A stretch of DNA of 64,000 nt from Bog-473 sp963763575 (lineage in GTDB: Bacteria > Actinomycetota > Acidimicrobiia > Acidimicrobiales > RAAP-2). The stretch is from positions 62,001 to 126,000 of the forward strand of contig CAVXPD010000002.1 of the NCBI GenBank assembly GCA_963763575.1, given 5' to 3'. The stretch's first letter is position 1. Every line of letters starts with the position of its first letter. The position numbers were made by a program, and so were the translations under genes. The notes below the pieces were generated by a model, which was given only the letters and a program-made list of their open reading frames with translations, was not told where the DNA came from and ran no database searches. Below are positions 1 to 9,356 of this stretch, in pieces.

Positions 1-1665
1 GGCTCCACCAAGGTATGAGGACCAGCACAGCACGGCCGTCGCCACCACCCACCCCCATTGAGCATGGCGGATCGTGTCGATCGAGTGCGAGGCGTTGATC
101 AGAACGGCGATGAGCGCCCAACCACCGATAAGCGAACCAACCGCAACGAGGACCTGATTCCAACTCAAGCGCCTAGGCTCGACGAGTTCAGGAACTTCGA
201 TGCCGGACTCTTGCGCCGCTTGTGTCCGCAGCCGGTCGAGCAGCTCCTTCTTCCCTTTCATCGCCACGGTGATGCTCGGGTCAAGGCCGGCGCGGCGGAG
301 GTGCGTGAGCGTTCCCGCCACGACGTCTTGGGGCACGATGCGGACGAGCGAGCGTGCGGTGGGCTCGGGTCCCGCCACCAACGCGCCACATGCCATAGCC
401 GCCGCGAGATCCTGGTCGAGCAGAAATGTGCTCGCATTGGAAACGCCGTTGTTGAAGTCAGTCAGAGAGATCGAGCTGCTCGGGATGTCCACCAAGATCA
501 CGTGCGGGCTGAGGGCACCATGGGCAATCCGTGCCGACCTGAGGGCGAGCATCTGGTTGAAGAGGTCATCGAGAGCCTGGTCGGAGAGCTCTCTTGCCTG
601 GACTTCCGAAAGGGGCGTACCAGCGGGTGCTCGAGCGATCAGGGCTGCGTCGTGGCTGGGCCCGATCTGGGATGCACTGATGACCTCTGGTACCCGAACG
701 CCTGCGTGTGATGCGAGCTGGGTGACGGAAGACTCGTGTTCGACTTCGTGGATCCGGGTCAAGCTGAGCGCCGGCCCTGAGTCCCGGTAGAGGATGACGC
801 GATATAGCTTTCGGACGAGTTGCGCGTCTGCGGCATCTCGACCGTAGAGCGACACGGTCAGCGACGCACCATCCGTGGTGACTGCGTCGTAGTGAGCGAC
901 TCCCCACGTCTGGAACTTGCTCGGAGCGACTGACACTGTCTCGATTCCGATGTCGGAGAGTGCGGCGCGCAATTCTTCGCCCGACGGAAGGCCAAGCGGA
1001 GAGCCCCACGCCAGATGGAGGACTGCTGTAACACCCCAGCCGATTGCCATGCTCCCAATGACGTTGGCTGGGAGTCCGTGTCCGGCTACCACCGTCGCCA
1101 CGATGGCCAAGAAGACGATCACCTCGAGCAGCCGTTGGACCGTCCGGGACAGATACGGGAGACCTGCGGTGAGAATGCTGATCGCCAGGGCGACGTGCAG
1201 GACCGGGAAGCTGAGGACGAATCCATCGAATTCAATGCTGTGAGGTCGCCCTCCTGTTGCGCCTAACACCAGGACCAAGAGCCCGGAGATCAGGAGAGTT
1301 CCCGCGGCAGCGCTGACAAGGTCTCGCACCACGTTCCATCGACGAGCGAGTGCGGCGAGTAGGACCAGGAGGGCAATGGTGCCGAAAGTTCCTCCGATCC
1401 AGAACACGTCGACGAGCCAGCGGACGCCCTGAGGAGGAGGACTGAGCACGTGTGCGACCACGTCTTCGGGGTGGGAGTTGGATCGCAACACAGCAACTGC
1501 AGAAACGACTATGAATACGGCAATGATCAGTCGTACCGAGTCCGATCCCCGTCGCCGGCGTTGGCCGTCACCCAATGGGGCAAAGATGATCGCCCGCCAC
1601 GATCGACGCACTCGGCCGAGGGACGACGACGTATCTTGGGAGGCGATCTGGGCTGACACTTGCAC
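1..1665 (-). CDS. Polytopic membrane protein with degenerate kinase-like middle and LPG-synthase-type TM domain (partial)
   Basis: A reading frame without stops runs from a GTG at 1665 down to the window edge, so the C-terminus lies outside. About 555 codons are visible. The first 200 residues hold several hydrophobic segments. Residues of roughly 200-510 resemble a degenerate protein-kinase/APH fold: a loop reads HGALSPHVILVD, lacking the usual catalytic Asp and Asn, followed by a DF(N)NG element. The last visible residues (HAQWGWVVATAVLCWSSYLG) look like the first helix of the UPF0104/lysylphosphatidylglycerol-synthase TM domain. Such multi-domain proteins are common in actinobacteria, and lipid or glycan export is often supposed, but function is unknown. 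CGGGAG lies about nine bases before the GTG; a second in-frame GTG at 1659 is possible. The neighbouring divergent gene carries the same TM family, which suggests a related pair. Confidence 0.72.
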   Translation of the reverse strand, partial: MQVSAQIASQDTSSSLGRVRRSWRAIIFAPLGDGQRRRRGSDSVRLIIAVFIVVSAVAVLRSNSHPEDVVAHVLSPPPQGVRWLVDVFWIGGTFGTIALLVLLAALARRWNVVRDLVSAAAGTLLISGLLVLVLGATGGRPHSIEFDGFVLSFPVLHVALAISILTAGLPYLSRTVQRLLEVIVFLAIVATVVAGHGLPANVIGSMAIGWGVTAVLHLAWGSPLGLPSGEELRAALSDIGIETVSVAPSKFQTWGVAHYDAVTTDGASLTVSLYGRDAADAQLVRKLYRVILYRDSGPALSLTRIHEVEHESSVTQLASHAGVRVPEVISASQIGPSHDAALIARAPAGTPLSEVQARELSDQALDDLFNQMLALRSARIAHGALSPHVILVDIPSSSISLTDFNNGVSNASTFLLDQDLAAAMACGALVAGPEPTARSLVRIVPQDVVAGTLTHLRRAGLDPSITVAMKGKKELLDRLRTQAAQESGIEVPELVEPRRLSWNQVLVAVGSLIGGWALIAVLINASHSIDTIRHAQWGWVVATAVLCWSSYLGGA

Positions 1666-1938
1666 CCTTTTCTACTCCCGAAGAATCAGCGTTCGCACAG
1701 ACAACCAGAGGGAGACTCTTCCGTCTCTTATCGACGCAGACCGCCTTACTCGATGCTGATCCGTACGCTGCCTCTCAGGATCGATGGTTGCTGCCAGCAC
1801 TCGTGGCCACCCGATTTAGGATCGAGAGTTCGGTTAGGTCGGGATATGGGTCGCCCTCGCCCTCAGACGACCCCTCGACGACGATGGGGGGTCTGACTTA
1901 CGCCTGCGACCCGGAAGGAGTCCGGCGAGAAACGTTCC
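1666..1938. promoter_or_regulatory. Divergent intergenic region between two UPF0104-family genes
   Basis: This 273-base gap separates two divergently oriented genes and should carry both promoters. A short inverted repeat GAGAC-tcttcc-GTCTC is visible near 1711-1726. I could not assign convincing -35/-10 boxes. GGAAGGAG at about 1911-1918 is a Shine-Dalgarno-like sequence, about 20 bases before the GTG at 1939. Confidence 0.3.
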
Positions 1939-2969
1939 GTGGCGAGGAGTCATCCCTCGCGAGCCAGCATTGTGCGGCGAATACTGGCACTGGGTATCAC
2001 GGCACTGGCTTTCTATGTGCTCCTCCCGAGCATCAGCCGAGTCGTCGGTGCCTGGCCCCGCCTGGCCAATCTGAGCGCAGCGTGGTTTGCCGGCGCCGTG
2101 ATAGCCGAGGTAGCGAGCTTCGCATGAGCGTTTGCCCTTCAGCGCATCGTGCTGCGAACGCATGGCTGGTTTGCGGTAGTTGCAGCGGGGCTGACGGGCA
2201 ATGCAGTGACCAATGTGTTCCCGGGCGGGTCTGCGGTCGGAGCGGCAGTGCAGTTCCGGATGCTCGCGACCGCGGGAATCGACACTGACAACGCCGCAGG
2301 CGGACTGGCTGCGTCCTCACTTCTCTCCGTCGGTGGACTCTTGGCCCTTCCGGTCCTCGCCCTTCCGGCCATCCTCGGCGGGACCCAGGTGAGCCAAGGC
2401 CTTGATCACGCGGCACTTCTAGGTCTTGGGGCGTTCGGCCTCTTCGTTCTTTTCGGATTGCGATCATGGTGTTCGACCGACCCCTGTCCGTGCTCGGGTC
2501 ATTGGTGCAACGAATCCTGAATATGATCCCGCACCGCCGAAATAAGACAACGGATCTGAGCGCGCGGCTCCTGCGTCAACGGGACGACATTCGGTCCGCC
2601 TTGGACCGAAACTGGTGGGTTGCAATCTTGCTGATCGCCGGACGGCTCGGATTCGATTACCTCTGCTTGCTCGGCGTTCTCCGCTCGACGGGCACCAGTC
2701 CTCGCCCTTCCCTCGTTCTGCTGGCCTACGCCGCCGCTGGCGTGATAGCTCTCGTTCCGCTTACGCCAGGAGGTCTGGGCATCGTCGAGGCAAGCCTCAG
2801 TGGACTACTCGTACTCGCAGGCGTTCGCGGTGGGAGCGCTGTTCTTGCGACGCTTGCCTATCGTTTGATCTCCTATTGGCTCCCTTTGATCGCCGGGCCG
2901 GTGGTGTATTTCATGTATCGCCGCCGGTATGGCCCCGTGCAGTTCGCGGATCACGGTTCCGCAAGTTGA
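1939..2969 (+). pseudogene. Broken UPF0104/YbhN-type (LPG synthase TM) membrane protein
   Basis: Three pieces of one membrane protein lie in order. Piece 1 (GTG 1939) ends at an in-frame TGA at 2125-2127 (IAEVASFA-stop). Piece 2 continues in the same frame from the next codon, with the typical segment TNVFPGGSAVGAAVQFRML. Piece 3 is in another frame from about 2463 (IMVFDRPLSVL) to the stop at 2969 and carries the family signature GVIALVPLTPGGLGIVEASL. A one-base shift therefore lies near 2455-2463. Intact UPF0104 proteins are about 320-350 residues with about eight helices, and the assembled pieces fit that size. A nonsense and a frameshift together point to real decay rather than one sequencing error. 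In an intact copy the product would be a flippase-like inner-membrane protein of unknown substrate. Confidence 0.8.
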
Positions 2970-3037
2970 GGACTACTTCGAAGCGAGTCGGTCAGGGCCG
3001 CGCTACAAGTATGATTCATGGCTACTTCGAATCGCAT

Positions 3038-4356
3038 CTAGTTCGATGACTCGTTCAAAGATGTGGCACCTGGAGTCACTCCTGGCGTTGGCGCGATGCC
3101 ACCAAGCTCGCCCACGAGGTTGAGCATCGACATCGTCGGGTCGAGCTCAATGGTCGTGGATTCGCATTCGATCAATGTCTTGATCAAGATGGCGAGGTCA
3201 GAAGGCAGTACGATCCCGTTATGGCGAAGAAGGTGGAGTAGGCGACCGAGCGTTTCGCCGAGCCTCAGGTCCGTCAAACTTGCATCGGTAACAGAGTCGA
3301 GGAGCGGGGCAAGTTGCGCTGCCAAATTCTGGTTTGGTCAATGGTTCGCGTGTTTCGACTGACCGAGAGCACCGCGGCCGCGAGGGCTTCGCCGTCTCGA
3401 CCGAGCACAGCTGTCACCATCTGTAGGAGTGCGGACCGCTCAGCCGGCTCGACCGAGCCGACTTCGCCGAAGTCGATCAGGCCGAGGCGGTCGCCCGCCA
3501 TGGCAATGAGGTTCCCGGGATGCGGGTCGGCGTGGAAGCGATCGGACTGGAAGATCATCACTGCGTAGGCCTGCAGGATCGCTCGAGCGAGCCCAGCTCG
3601 ATTCGCTCCGACCTCTTCCAACCCCTCCAGATTGCTGAGGGGAATCCCCTCGATCCAGTCCATGACGAGGACGGATTCGCCGCTCATGTCGGTCAGCACA
3701 CGTGGGATCGTGACGGCATCACTCAGGGCGAACGTACGACGGACCGCCTCGATATTGGAGGCTTCGGTGATGAAGTCGGTCTCAGCGCGCAGCAACGCGG
3801 CGAACTCGTCGAGGATGGCTACCGGGTCGTAAGCCCGTACTCGGGACGAAAGGCGCGCGACCAGGCGGGCGAAATTGCGCAGCAACCAAATGTCGGTATC
3901 GATATCAGTGAGGACGCCGGGACGTCGTACCTTCACTGCGATACGAAGGCCGTTGTGAAGAGTCGCCCGGTGTACCTGAGCTATCGATCCGCAGGCCCTG
4001 GGTGCCATCTCGAGGCTCGCAAAAAGGGTGCTCGACTCTGACTTGAGGCTCCGCTCGAGTTCTGCCACGAGCACCGCCTGGGGGATGCTCGGAGCGTGAT
4101 CGCGCAACTTGGTCAGCTCCTGTTGCACCCGCGGCGGGGTGATATCGGAGCGAGTCGACAGCAGCTGTCCGAGCTTCACGAACGTGGGCCCGAGTTCTTC
4201 GAGCGCGAGTCGGAGCTCACGGGGAGACGACCCGGCCCGATCGGTTTTTTGAGAGCGAAGCCGGCCAGCCGTGCCGTGCCAGCCCACCCTGGCGCTCCGA
4301 TAAGCGGCAATCAGGGCGATCTTGCCGCACCGCTGAAGCAGTGCCGTCACGGTCAT
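3038..4356 (-). pseudogene. UbiB/ABC1 (AarF) atypical kinase family protein, frameshifted
   Basis: The frame from ATG 4356 shows the ABC1 family marks: FVKLGQLLSTR (KxGQ), ACGSIAQVHRA (Ala-rich loop), AVKVRRPG, HADPHPGNL and LIDFGEVG. It runs out of homology after RNTRTIDQT, and the C-terminal part (NLAAQLAPLL onward, to the stop at 3038) is in another frame, so a single-base shift lies near 3327-3332. The frame stays open upstream to 4587, but homology and an ATG after TCGAGGT favour 4356. Even when joined, the protein (about 440 residues) ends soon after the TLIECESTTIELDP segment and lacks the C-terminal helices of many bacterial members. ABC1 proteins are ATPase/kinase-like factors linked to isoprenoid quinone or lipid metabolism at the membrane. 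A sequencing error at the shift is the alternative to a true pseudogene. Confidence 0.8.
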
Positions 4357-4634
4357 ACCTCGACCGTGATCCGGTGCGGCAGGAGGGCTGGCCTTGCTGA
4401 CTCGGCGAAATCTGAGGTCAGGATGACGTACGGTCACCACGCCTCTCAGACGCCGTCGAGCATGGCCAACGGTTGGCTCTGTAAAGGAGAGAACGATGCG
4501 ATGCAGCGCCGCGAAGTCCGGATGCGGCTGATTCGATTTCCGTAGAACGGATGCCGAGAAGGCCGGAACATTACGAGCATGTCTCACCGATGGTAGTCAT
4601 CGTCACTTCCCAGTCCGATCCGAGTCGGAGCAAA

Positions 4635-6191
4635 TCACCGACAAGCTACCCGTACTCGGAGGACGTGGATTCGATGCGTTGTCCCTGCTCCAGCAGGTGT
4701 CGGGGTCGGCGCTTCGGAAGTAAGCGCCGCCAGCCCCCCGCGCCTGAGCACCAAGCCGGCAACAGCGCCTCCCAGTACGAAGACCAAGGCCGACCACAGA
4801 AACGCCGTCGTGTAGCTGTGCAGTAGGGCTCCTTGGATATTGGCCGGGGTCAATGCTCGACCAATTAAGTAGGACGTCGCTGCACCTGCTGCCAACGTGT
4901 TCAGCAGCGATGTGCCGATGGATCCTCCGACCTGTTGTGCCGTGTTCAGCGTGGCGGAACCCACGCCGGCGTCCCGAGGTGCCAAGCCGAGGGTGCCGGT
5001 GCTGAAAGCGGGGGCAACGCTCAGTCCGAACCCGATTCCCAATACGATGAGATAGGGGAGTACGTGGCTGATGTAGGAAGAATGCAAGCCGACCAGGTGC
5101 AGCCCGAACATGGCCGCAGCAGACACAAGCATCCCGATGGGCACGATCGGCTTGGGTCCGAACCGCGGCAACAAGATGCGATTGGAAACTTGCGCCACCG
5201 CCGCCAACACAGCTACCAGGGGGAGGAACGCAAGGCCGGTCTTTACCGGACTGAACCCCAACGTGGCCTGTAGGTAGTAGGTGAGGAACAAGAACACACC
5301 GAAGAGCCCGACGCTGGCGAACAGCATCGCCAACACGGATCCACCCCTGGTGCGGTTGAGCACGACTCGAGGTGGCAGCAGCGGGTACTTGGCTCTGGTC
5401 TCGAGATATGCGAATGCAGCAAGCAGGACAATGCCCGCCACCAGGAAGCCAATCGTGTAGGGATCGCTCCATGACGTGGTCTCCGCGTGCGAGAAACCGA
5501 AGACGAGTGAGAACAGGCCGCCTCCAACCAGGAAGAGTCCGGGAAGGTCCAATGGGTCGTGATCAGCACCCTCGTCCCTCTCTAACCAGAGCACGGCGCC
5601 GACGATGGCGACGAAAGCGAACACAAGATTCACGAAGAGCGTCCATCGCCACGACGCGTACGAAGTGAGGATGCCGCCGAGAAGGAGCCCCAGCGCGCCA
5701 CCTGCGCCGGCGATGGCTCCGTAGATCCCGAAGGCCCGCCCACGCTCTCCCGGATCCGTAAAGGTGGTCGTTAAGAGGGCCAGTACCGAAGGCGCGAGCA
5801 GAGCCCCGAAGGCACCCTGGACTGTCCTGGCAATGACGAGCATCGAGAAGTTGACCGAGGCCCCACCGATGGCGGAGGCAACGGCGAATCCGACCAGTCC
5901 GGTGACGAGCGCTCGTTTGCGTCCGAACATGTCACCGATGCGTCCACCCAGCAGGAGCAAGCTGCCGAATGCGAGTGAGTATGCGGTGACGATCCACTGA
6001 CGATCGGCGGTGGAGAAATGGAGAGCGCGCTGAGCCGTAGGGAGGGCAATGTTCACGATGGTGCTGTCGAGAATGACCATCAACTGAGAGATTCCCAGCA
6101 CAGCGAGAATCCACCACCGCCGGCTGTAGTTGGGCACGGCCTGCGGGATCTCGTCGCCACCTGCATGCTCCATCGTCATCAATGAGGTCAT
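4635..6191 (-). CDS. MFS transporter, DHA2 (EmrB/QacA) type, 14 helices
   Basis: The 518-residue protein is a proton-driven drug or metabolite exporter of the inner membrane. The first helix carries LMVILDSTIVNIALPTAQ, the motif D1 of 14-helix DHA2 pumps. It is followed by the loop 2-3 motif GGRIGDMFGRKRALV and by GAIAGAGGALGLLLGG (motif C of antiporters). The length matches the family. I chose ATG 6191 because GGAGG lies five bases upstream; an in-frame ATG 36 bases further upstream has no such site. The C-terminal 30 residues are a polar tail rich in Thr and Pro. It lies alone on the minus strand, downstream of a long non-coding stretch, and its substrate cannot be predicted. Confidence 0.9.
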   Translation of the reverse strand: MTSLMTMEHAGGDEIPQAVPNYSRRWWILAVLGISQLMVILDSTIVNIALPTAQRALHFSTADRQWIVTAYSLAFGSLLLLGGRIGDMFGRKRALVTGLVGFAVASAIGGASVNFSMLVIARTVQGAFGALLAPSVLALLTTTFTDPGERGRAFGIYGAIAGAGGALGLLLGGILTSYASWRWTLFVNLVFAFVAIVGAVLWLERDEGADHDPLDLPGLFLVGGGLFSLVFGFSHAETTSWSDPYTIGFLVAGIVLLAAFAYLETRAKYPLLPPRVVLNRTRGGSVLAMLFASVGLFGVFLFLTYYLQATLGFSPVKTGLAFLPLVAVLAAVAQVSNRILLPRFGPKPIVPIGMLVSAAAMFGLHLVGLHSSYISHVLPYLIVLGIGFGLSVAPAFSTGTLGLAPRDAGVGSATLNTAQQVGGSIGTSLLNTLAAGAATSYLIGRALTPANIQGALLHSYTTAFLWSALVFVLGGAVAGLVLRRGGLAALTSEAPTPTPAGAGTTHRIHVLRVRVACR

Positions 6192-6665
6192 CTGATCCTC
6201 CGTCTGTGTAGCTGGGTGCTCCAGCAAAGCCGTGATGGGGTGCCGACACCATGGTTCACGGAAACCAACGCCGTCGCGGCTAGGAATCCCGTAGGAATCA
6301 TCCGGACGGCGACGGCGCGGTAGTGGCGCATCCGAATACGCAACCTAAGCCTTCAGATGGGAACCGGAGTGCCTGAGTGGCCAAAGAGAAGCGGTGTGAG
6401 TCAATCCTCGACTCCGGCCGCGCCGTGGCGGCCAGAGCTGGCCGACCGCCGATCTCCTCGTTTCGGTCCATGAGTTCGATGGCGGGATTATTGTCCAAAC
6501 GGCCCTCGAGTGCCTGAGCAAGCCTCGAGGACTGCAGCAATGGATGAGTTCGTCGCGAGTTCTGACCAGGGCGTCTTCGCCCCGACATAGGCGGGCGCGC
6601 ACGGCTCTGATTCGGGCGAAAACGGCAATTGGCTGTTTCGTGGACGAAGTCGAGGAGGAAGCAGT
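6192..6665. other. Non-coding stretch between the MFS gene and the AlkA-like gene
   Basis: This 474-base stretch should hold the promoters of the two divergent genes. I see no homologous protein in any frame. It contains a tRNA-Ser-like D-arm string near 6370-6383 but no anticodon or T arm. GAGGAGGAAG at about 6651-6660 is the ribosome-binding site of the next gene. Confidence 0.5.
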
Positions 6666-7337
6666 ATGAAGAAGACAACCGTGAGTGCGTCAACCCGTAA
6701 GCCAGCCGCGATTTCCGATCCCGAAGCACGAGCGTTTCTTCAGAAGGCGGACCCGGTGCTCGCGCGGCTGATTGCAGCGCGGCCAGACTTCCGCCCGCGG
6801 GCATGGATGGACGAGCTTCCTCCCCTGGATGCCTTCGCGACGCTCATCTTCCAGGTTGCAGGTCAGCAACTCTCCGTTGCATCGACCCGGGCGATCATCT
6901 CGCATCTTCAGCAGCATTTTGGGGGCCATATGCCGTCGCCGTCCGAGCTGCTCGCAGCTGAGCCGAAGGTGCTCAGGGAAAGTGGCTTCTCAGCCCGAAA
7001 GGGCGAAACCTTGCGAGCGCTCGCGCAGAGGTTCGTCGACGGACGCTTGAGCGACAAGGCCTTCGCCAACATGACGGACGAAGAGATCGAGGCGGCCCTG
7101 ACCGACGTCCCGGGGATCGGGCCATGGACGGCACGCGGTTTCCTGCTCGTCGGCCTGGACCGACCCGACGTGTTCCTCTCGGGCGACCTGGCGCTTCGGC
7201 GCACGATCCAGCGAGAGTACGCACTCGACCACCTGCCGACCGATGAAGAGCTGGTCGAGCTCTCGGACCGCTGGCGGCCGTACCGGAGCCTGGCCGTCAG
7301 CTATCTGTTTGCGTCGGAGTACGGCGAACAGCAATGA
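6666..7337 (+). CDS. DNA-3-methyladenine glycosylase II (AlkA-like, HhH-GPD)
   Basis: The 223-residue protein should excise alkylated bases (3-methyladenine and relatives) from DNA as the first step of base excision repair. The helix-hairpin-helix is LTDVPGIGPWTARGFLL (about residues 139-155) and the catalytic Asp is in FLSGDLALRR (about residue 174). The segment IFQVAGQQLSVASTRAI is the usual N-terminal helix of the HhH-GPD fold. The protein lacks the N-terminal AlkA_N domain of the E. coli enzyme, as do many actinobacterial homologues. The start is fixed by GGAGG eight bases before the ATG. It stands alone, next to a region rich in redox and detoxification genes. Confidence 0.9.
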   Translation: MKKTTVSASTRKPAAISDPEARAFLQKADPVLARLIAARPDFRPRAWMDELPPLDAFATLIFQVAGQQLSVASTRAIISHLQQHFGGHMPSPSELLAAEPKVLRESGFSARKGETLRALAQRFVDGRLSDKAFANMTDEEIEAALTDVPGIGPWTARGFLLVGLDRPDVFLSGDLALRRTIQREYALDHLPTDEELVELSDRWRPYRSLAVSYLFASEYGEQQ

Positions 7338-7555
7338 AGGACGAGTGGTCGCCAAGGTAAGTGCCCGATGTGCTCCCTCGCATCAGCGACGCTCAATCGG
7401 GAGCATTGCCTCGCCCGCCTCGCTCGCTCCTACGGCGTGTGGCCGCAGCCCTCGCCTCCTCGGCCATCCCGAGCCGTTCTCCGTGGCCGAGTCGTTGCGG
7501 CCGGCTCTTTCGGGTTTTCCTTTTCGGACCTGGTTCTCCGCGCCAAGGCGCGGCT

Positions 7556-7849
7556 CTATTGGCGGCGAGGTTGTGGGTGCACTCCGAGCTGGTGCCAGTC
7601 CGTCTCGGAGAGATCGATGTCGTAATAGCTCGCCGCCTTCTCGATGTTCGCGAACGCCAGGGCGCGGTCGGCATCGGACACGTCGATGACTTGATCGAAA
7701 CGTGCGACGGCATTTCGTACATGCGCGGCATCAGTGAGTGGTTCTTTGCGTTCCTTGGGAAAGGCAAAGACTGTATCGGGTAGGTCGCTTTCAGTAGTGA
7801 GGCGACCATGTCGTTCATAGGGCTGCCAGGTGGCTTTTGGGGCTTCCAT
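7556..7849 (-). CDS. Small conserved protein, DUF6582-like
   Basis: This 97-residue soluble protein has the core AFPKERKEPLTDAAHVRNAV followed by a short helical stretch with DRALAFANIEKAASYYDIDL. This pattern (a Lys/Arg-rich P[x]K/R segment, then D-x-A-H-x-R-N-A) recalls the DUF6582 family, which has no known reaction. I am moderately sure of the family and cannot give a function. ATG 7849 is preceded by GGAGG at a seven-base distance. It is the last gene of the minus-strand series behind the DyP peroxidase but is separated from it by 274 bases. Confidence 0.62.
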   Translation of the reverse strand: MEAPKATWQPYERHGRLTTESDLPDTVFAFPKERKEPLTDAAHVRNAVARFDQVIDVSDADRALAFANIEKAASYYDIDLSETDWHQLGVHPQPRRQ

Positions 7850-7876
7850 GCCGTTTCCTCCATCCGCTGAGTGGTT

Positions 7877-7911
7877 CTAAGAGGCGGCCCTTCAACTCGG
7901 GCACCTCTTAG
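7877..7911. repeat. Inverted repeat (hairpin) between DyP and the DUF6582-like gene
   Basis: The left arm CTAAGAGG-cg-GCCC pairs with GGGC-ac-CCTCTTAG across an eight-base loop, giving two helical blocks with a small bulge. There is no T tract on either side, so it is a weak factor-independent terminator at best. It lies 28 bases upstream of the minus-strand start at 7849, where an operator is equally possible. Confidence 0.45.
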
Positions 7912-8123
7912 AGTCCTGCATCTGTCGTCCGGTAGTCACGATACGCGACAGGTGACGACCCGCGATACGGGGCACGCCTCCTACACCGGGGCGCCGACTG
8001 GTCATCACCCATCTTCACCTTCCGTGAGCGTAACGCAACCACGGTGTCAAGCGGCGCGAATAGTCCGTGGACGAACGAGTAGAGACTCCTGAAGGCGCAG
8101 ATGAATCGAATCTCGCGTTCGTG

Positions 8124-9167
8124 TCATCGGCTATCGGTTGCACTCCGCAAACTTCCGATACCAAGCGAGCCAGTCACCGGCGCAGCAGTGTCCGCAGAGC
8201 CGTCCAGCGAGGACGCATCTGCGTCCACAGCAGAACCGGGGCTCGGAGGGTCGTCGAGGAAGTCGATGGTAGGGACGAAGAAGAGGTTCCCGGTAACTGC
8301 CGTAGAAAAGTCGAGGATTCGGTCGTAATTGCCGGCTGGCTTGCCAACGAACATGTTCTGGAGCATTTGCTCGATCACTTCGGGCCGGCGGACGTAGCCG
8401 ATGAAATAGGTTCCGAAGTGTCGGATTCCGACGTTGCCGAACGGCATATTGAATCGAACGATCTGTTGCTGCTCGCCGTTGTCGTCGATGATCGTGTTCA
8501 ACGCCACGTGCGAATTGAGGGGTTTCATCTCGTCGGACATCTCGATGTCGGAGAGCTTCGTCCGGCCAATGGCCAATTCTTGCTCCTCCACTGCCAACGC
8601 GTCCCAGGTCCCGAGGTCGTGGAGGTACTTCTGGACGACGACATAGCTGCCGCCGGCATACTCCGGATCCTCGTCCCCGACGACTACCGAAGCACGAGCA
8701 GCCTGACCTTCGGGATTTTCGGTGCCGTCGACGAACCCCAGCAGGTCTCGCTCGTCGAAAGATCGAAAGCCGTGTACCTCGTCAATCACGTGACCCAGGC
8801 CAGCGAGGCGCTCCGTCAACCGTTGGGCAAGCTCGAAGCACAGATCCATGCGATGAGCCCGGATATGAAACAACAGGTCGCCAGGCGTCGCGGGTGCACG
8901 ATGTCGAATCCCCTGGAATTCGGTAAAAGTATGCAATCCCGCTGGTCGAGGCTGGCCGAACAGCAGATCCCAAATGGAAGCACCCACGCCGACCACGCAG
9001 GACAGCTCACCTTCGGGAAGCCGGAAGCCGACCGATCGCCGTAGCCCGCTGACATCGGAAAGCAGATCACGAACCTTGTCTACGCCAGCTTGATCGACCT
9101 CGAGAGTGAGAAAGATGGCTGCTTCAGTAATCGGGGTGAGGATCGCTTGGGACTCCGCTGTCGGCAT
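8124..9167 (-). CDS. Dye-decolorizing peroxidase (DyP) with encapsulin-targeting tail
   Basis: The 347-residue protein is a heme peroxidase that uses hydrogen peroxide. The DyP hallmark GFVDGTENPEG (about residue 143) supplies the distal Asp, IVRFNMPFG the distal Arg, and a His in LNSHVALNT the proximal heme ligand. After an acidic, Ser/Asp-rich linker of about 30 residues the C-terminus reads TGSLGIGSLRSATDSR. This closely matches the cargo-loading peptide (GSLGIGSL) by which actinobacterial DyPs are packed inside encapsulin shells. An encapsulin gene normally sits directly downstream, but here the next minus-strand gene is a 97-residue DUF6582-like protein and no shell gene is in the window. 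There is no signal peptide, as expected for a cytoplasmic encapsulated enzyme. Confidence 0.92.
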   Translation of the reverse strand: MPTAESQAILTPITEAAIFLTLEVDQAGVDKVRDLLSDVSGLRRSVGFRLPEGELSCVVGVGASIWDLLFGQPRPAGLHTFTEFQGIRHRAPATPGDLLFHIRAHRMDLCFELAQRLTERLAGLGHVIDEVHGFRSFDERDLLGFVDGTENPEGQAARASVVVGDEDPEYAGGSYVVVQKYLHDLGTWDALAVEEQELAIGRTKLSDIEMSDEMKPLNSHVALNTIIDDNGEQQQIVRFNMPFGNVGIRHFGTYFIGYVRRPEVIEQMLQNMFVGKPAGNYDRILDFSTAVTGNLFFVPTIDFLDDPPSPGSAVDADASSLDGSADTAAPVTGSLGIGSLRSATDSR

Positions 9168-9291
9168 CGCAACTCCGTCGCTTCGAGGGTCCGAACGTTA
9201 TCTCGCGCTCGTGTGGAACGGTCGGGATTCAAGGCATCACGCACGGCTTGCGTGGTAGCGCCCTCGTGCCGGCGGGCTCCCTGTTGACGAG

Positions 9292-9347
9292 ATGACCCCG
9301 AGCGACCCCCTCCGATCGCTGCCGGGTTCGGGACGGTGCGGAAGTTG
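9292..9347 (+). repeat. Dispersed intergenic repeat, copy A
   Basis: This stretch matches 15040-15097. Both start with TGACCCC, share the 15-base core TCCGATCGCTGCCGG, and continue with TTCGGG-like and AGTTG blocks. Copy A lies between the DsbA-like gene and the DyP gene (both minus strand). Confidence 0.5.
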
Positions 9348-9356
9348 GCGCCACTC

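Noticed and set aside
6358..6430. tRNA-Ser-like string (GTGCCTGAGTGGCC)
   Set aside because: No anticodon stem, variable arm, T arm or acceptor pairing could be built around it.
7850..8123. Remnant of an encapsulin gene downstream of DyP
   Set aside because: I read all minus-strand frames here and saw no encapsulin-like segment; only the hairpin at 7877-7911 stands out.
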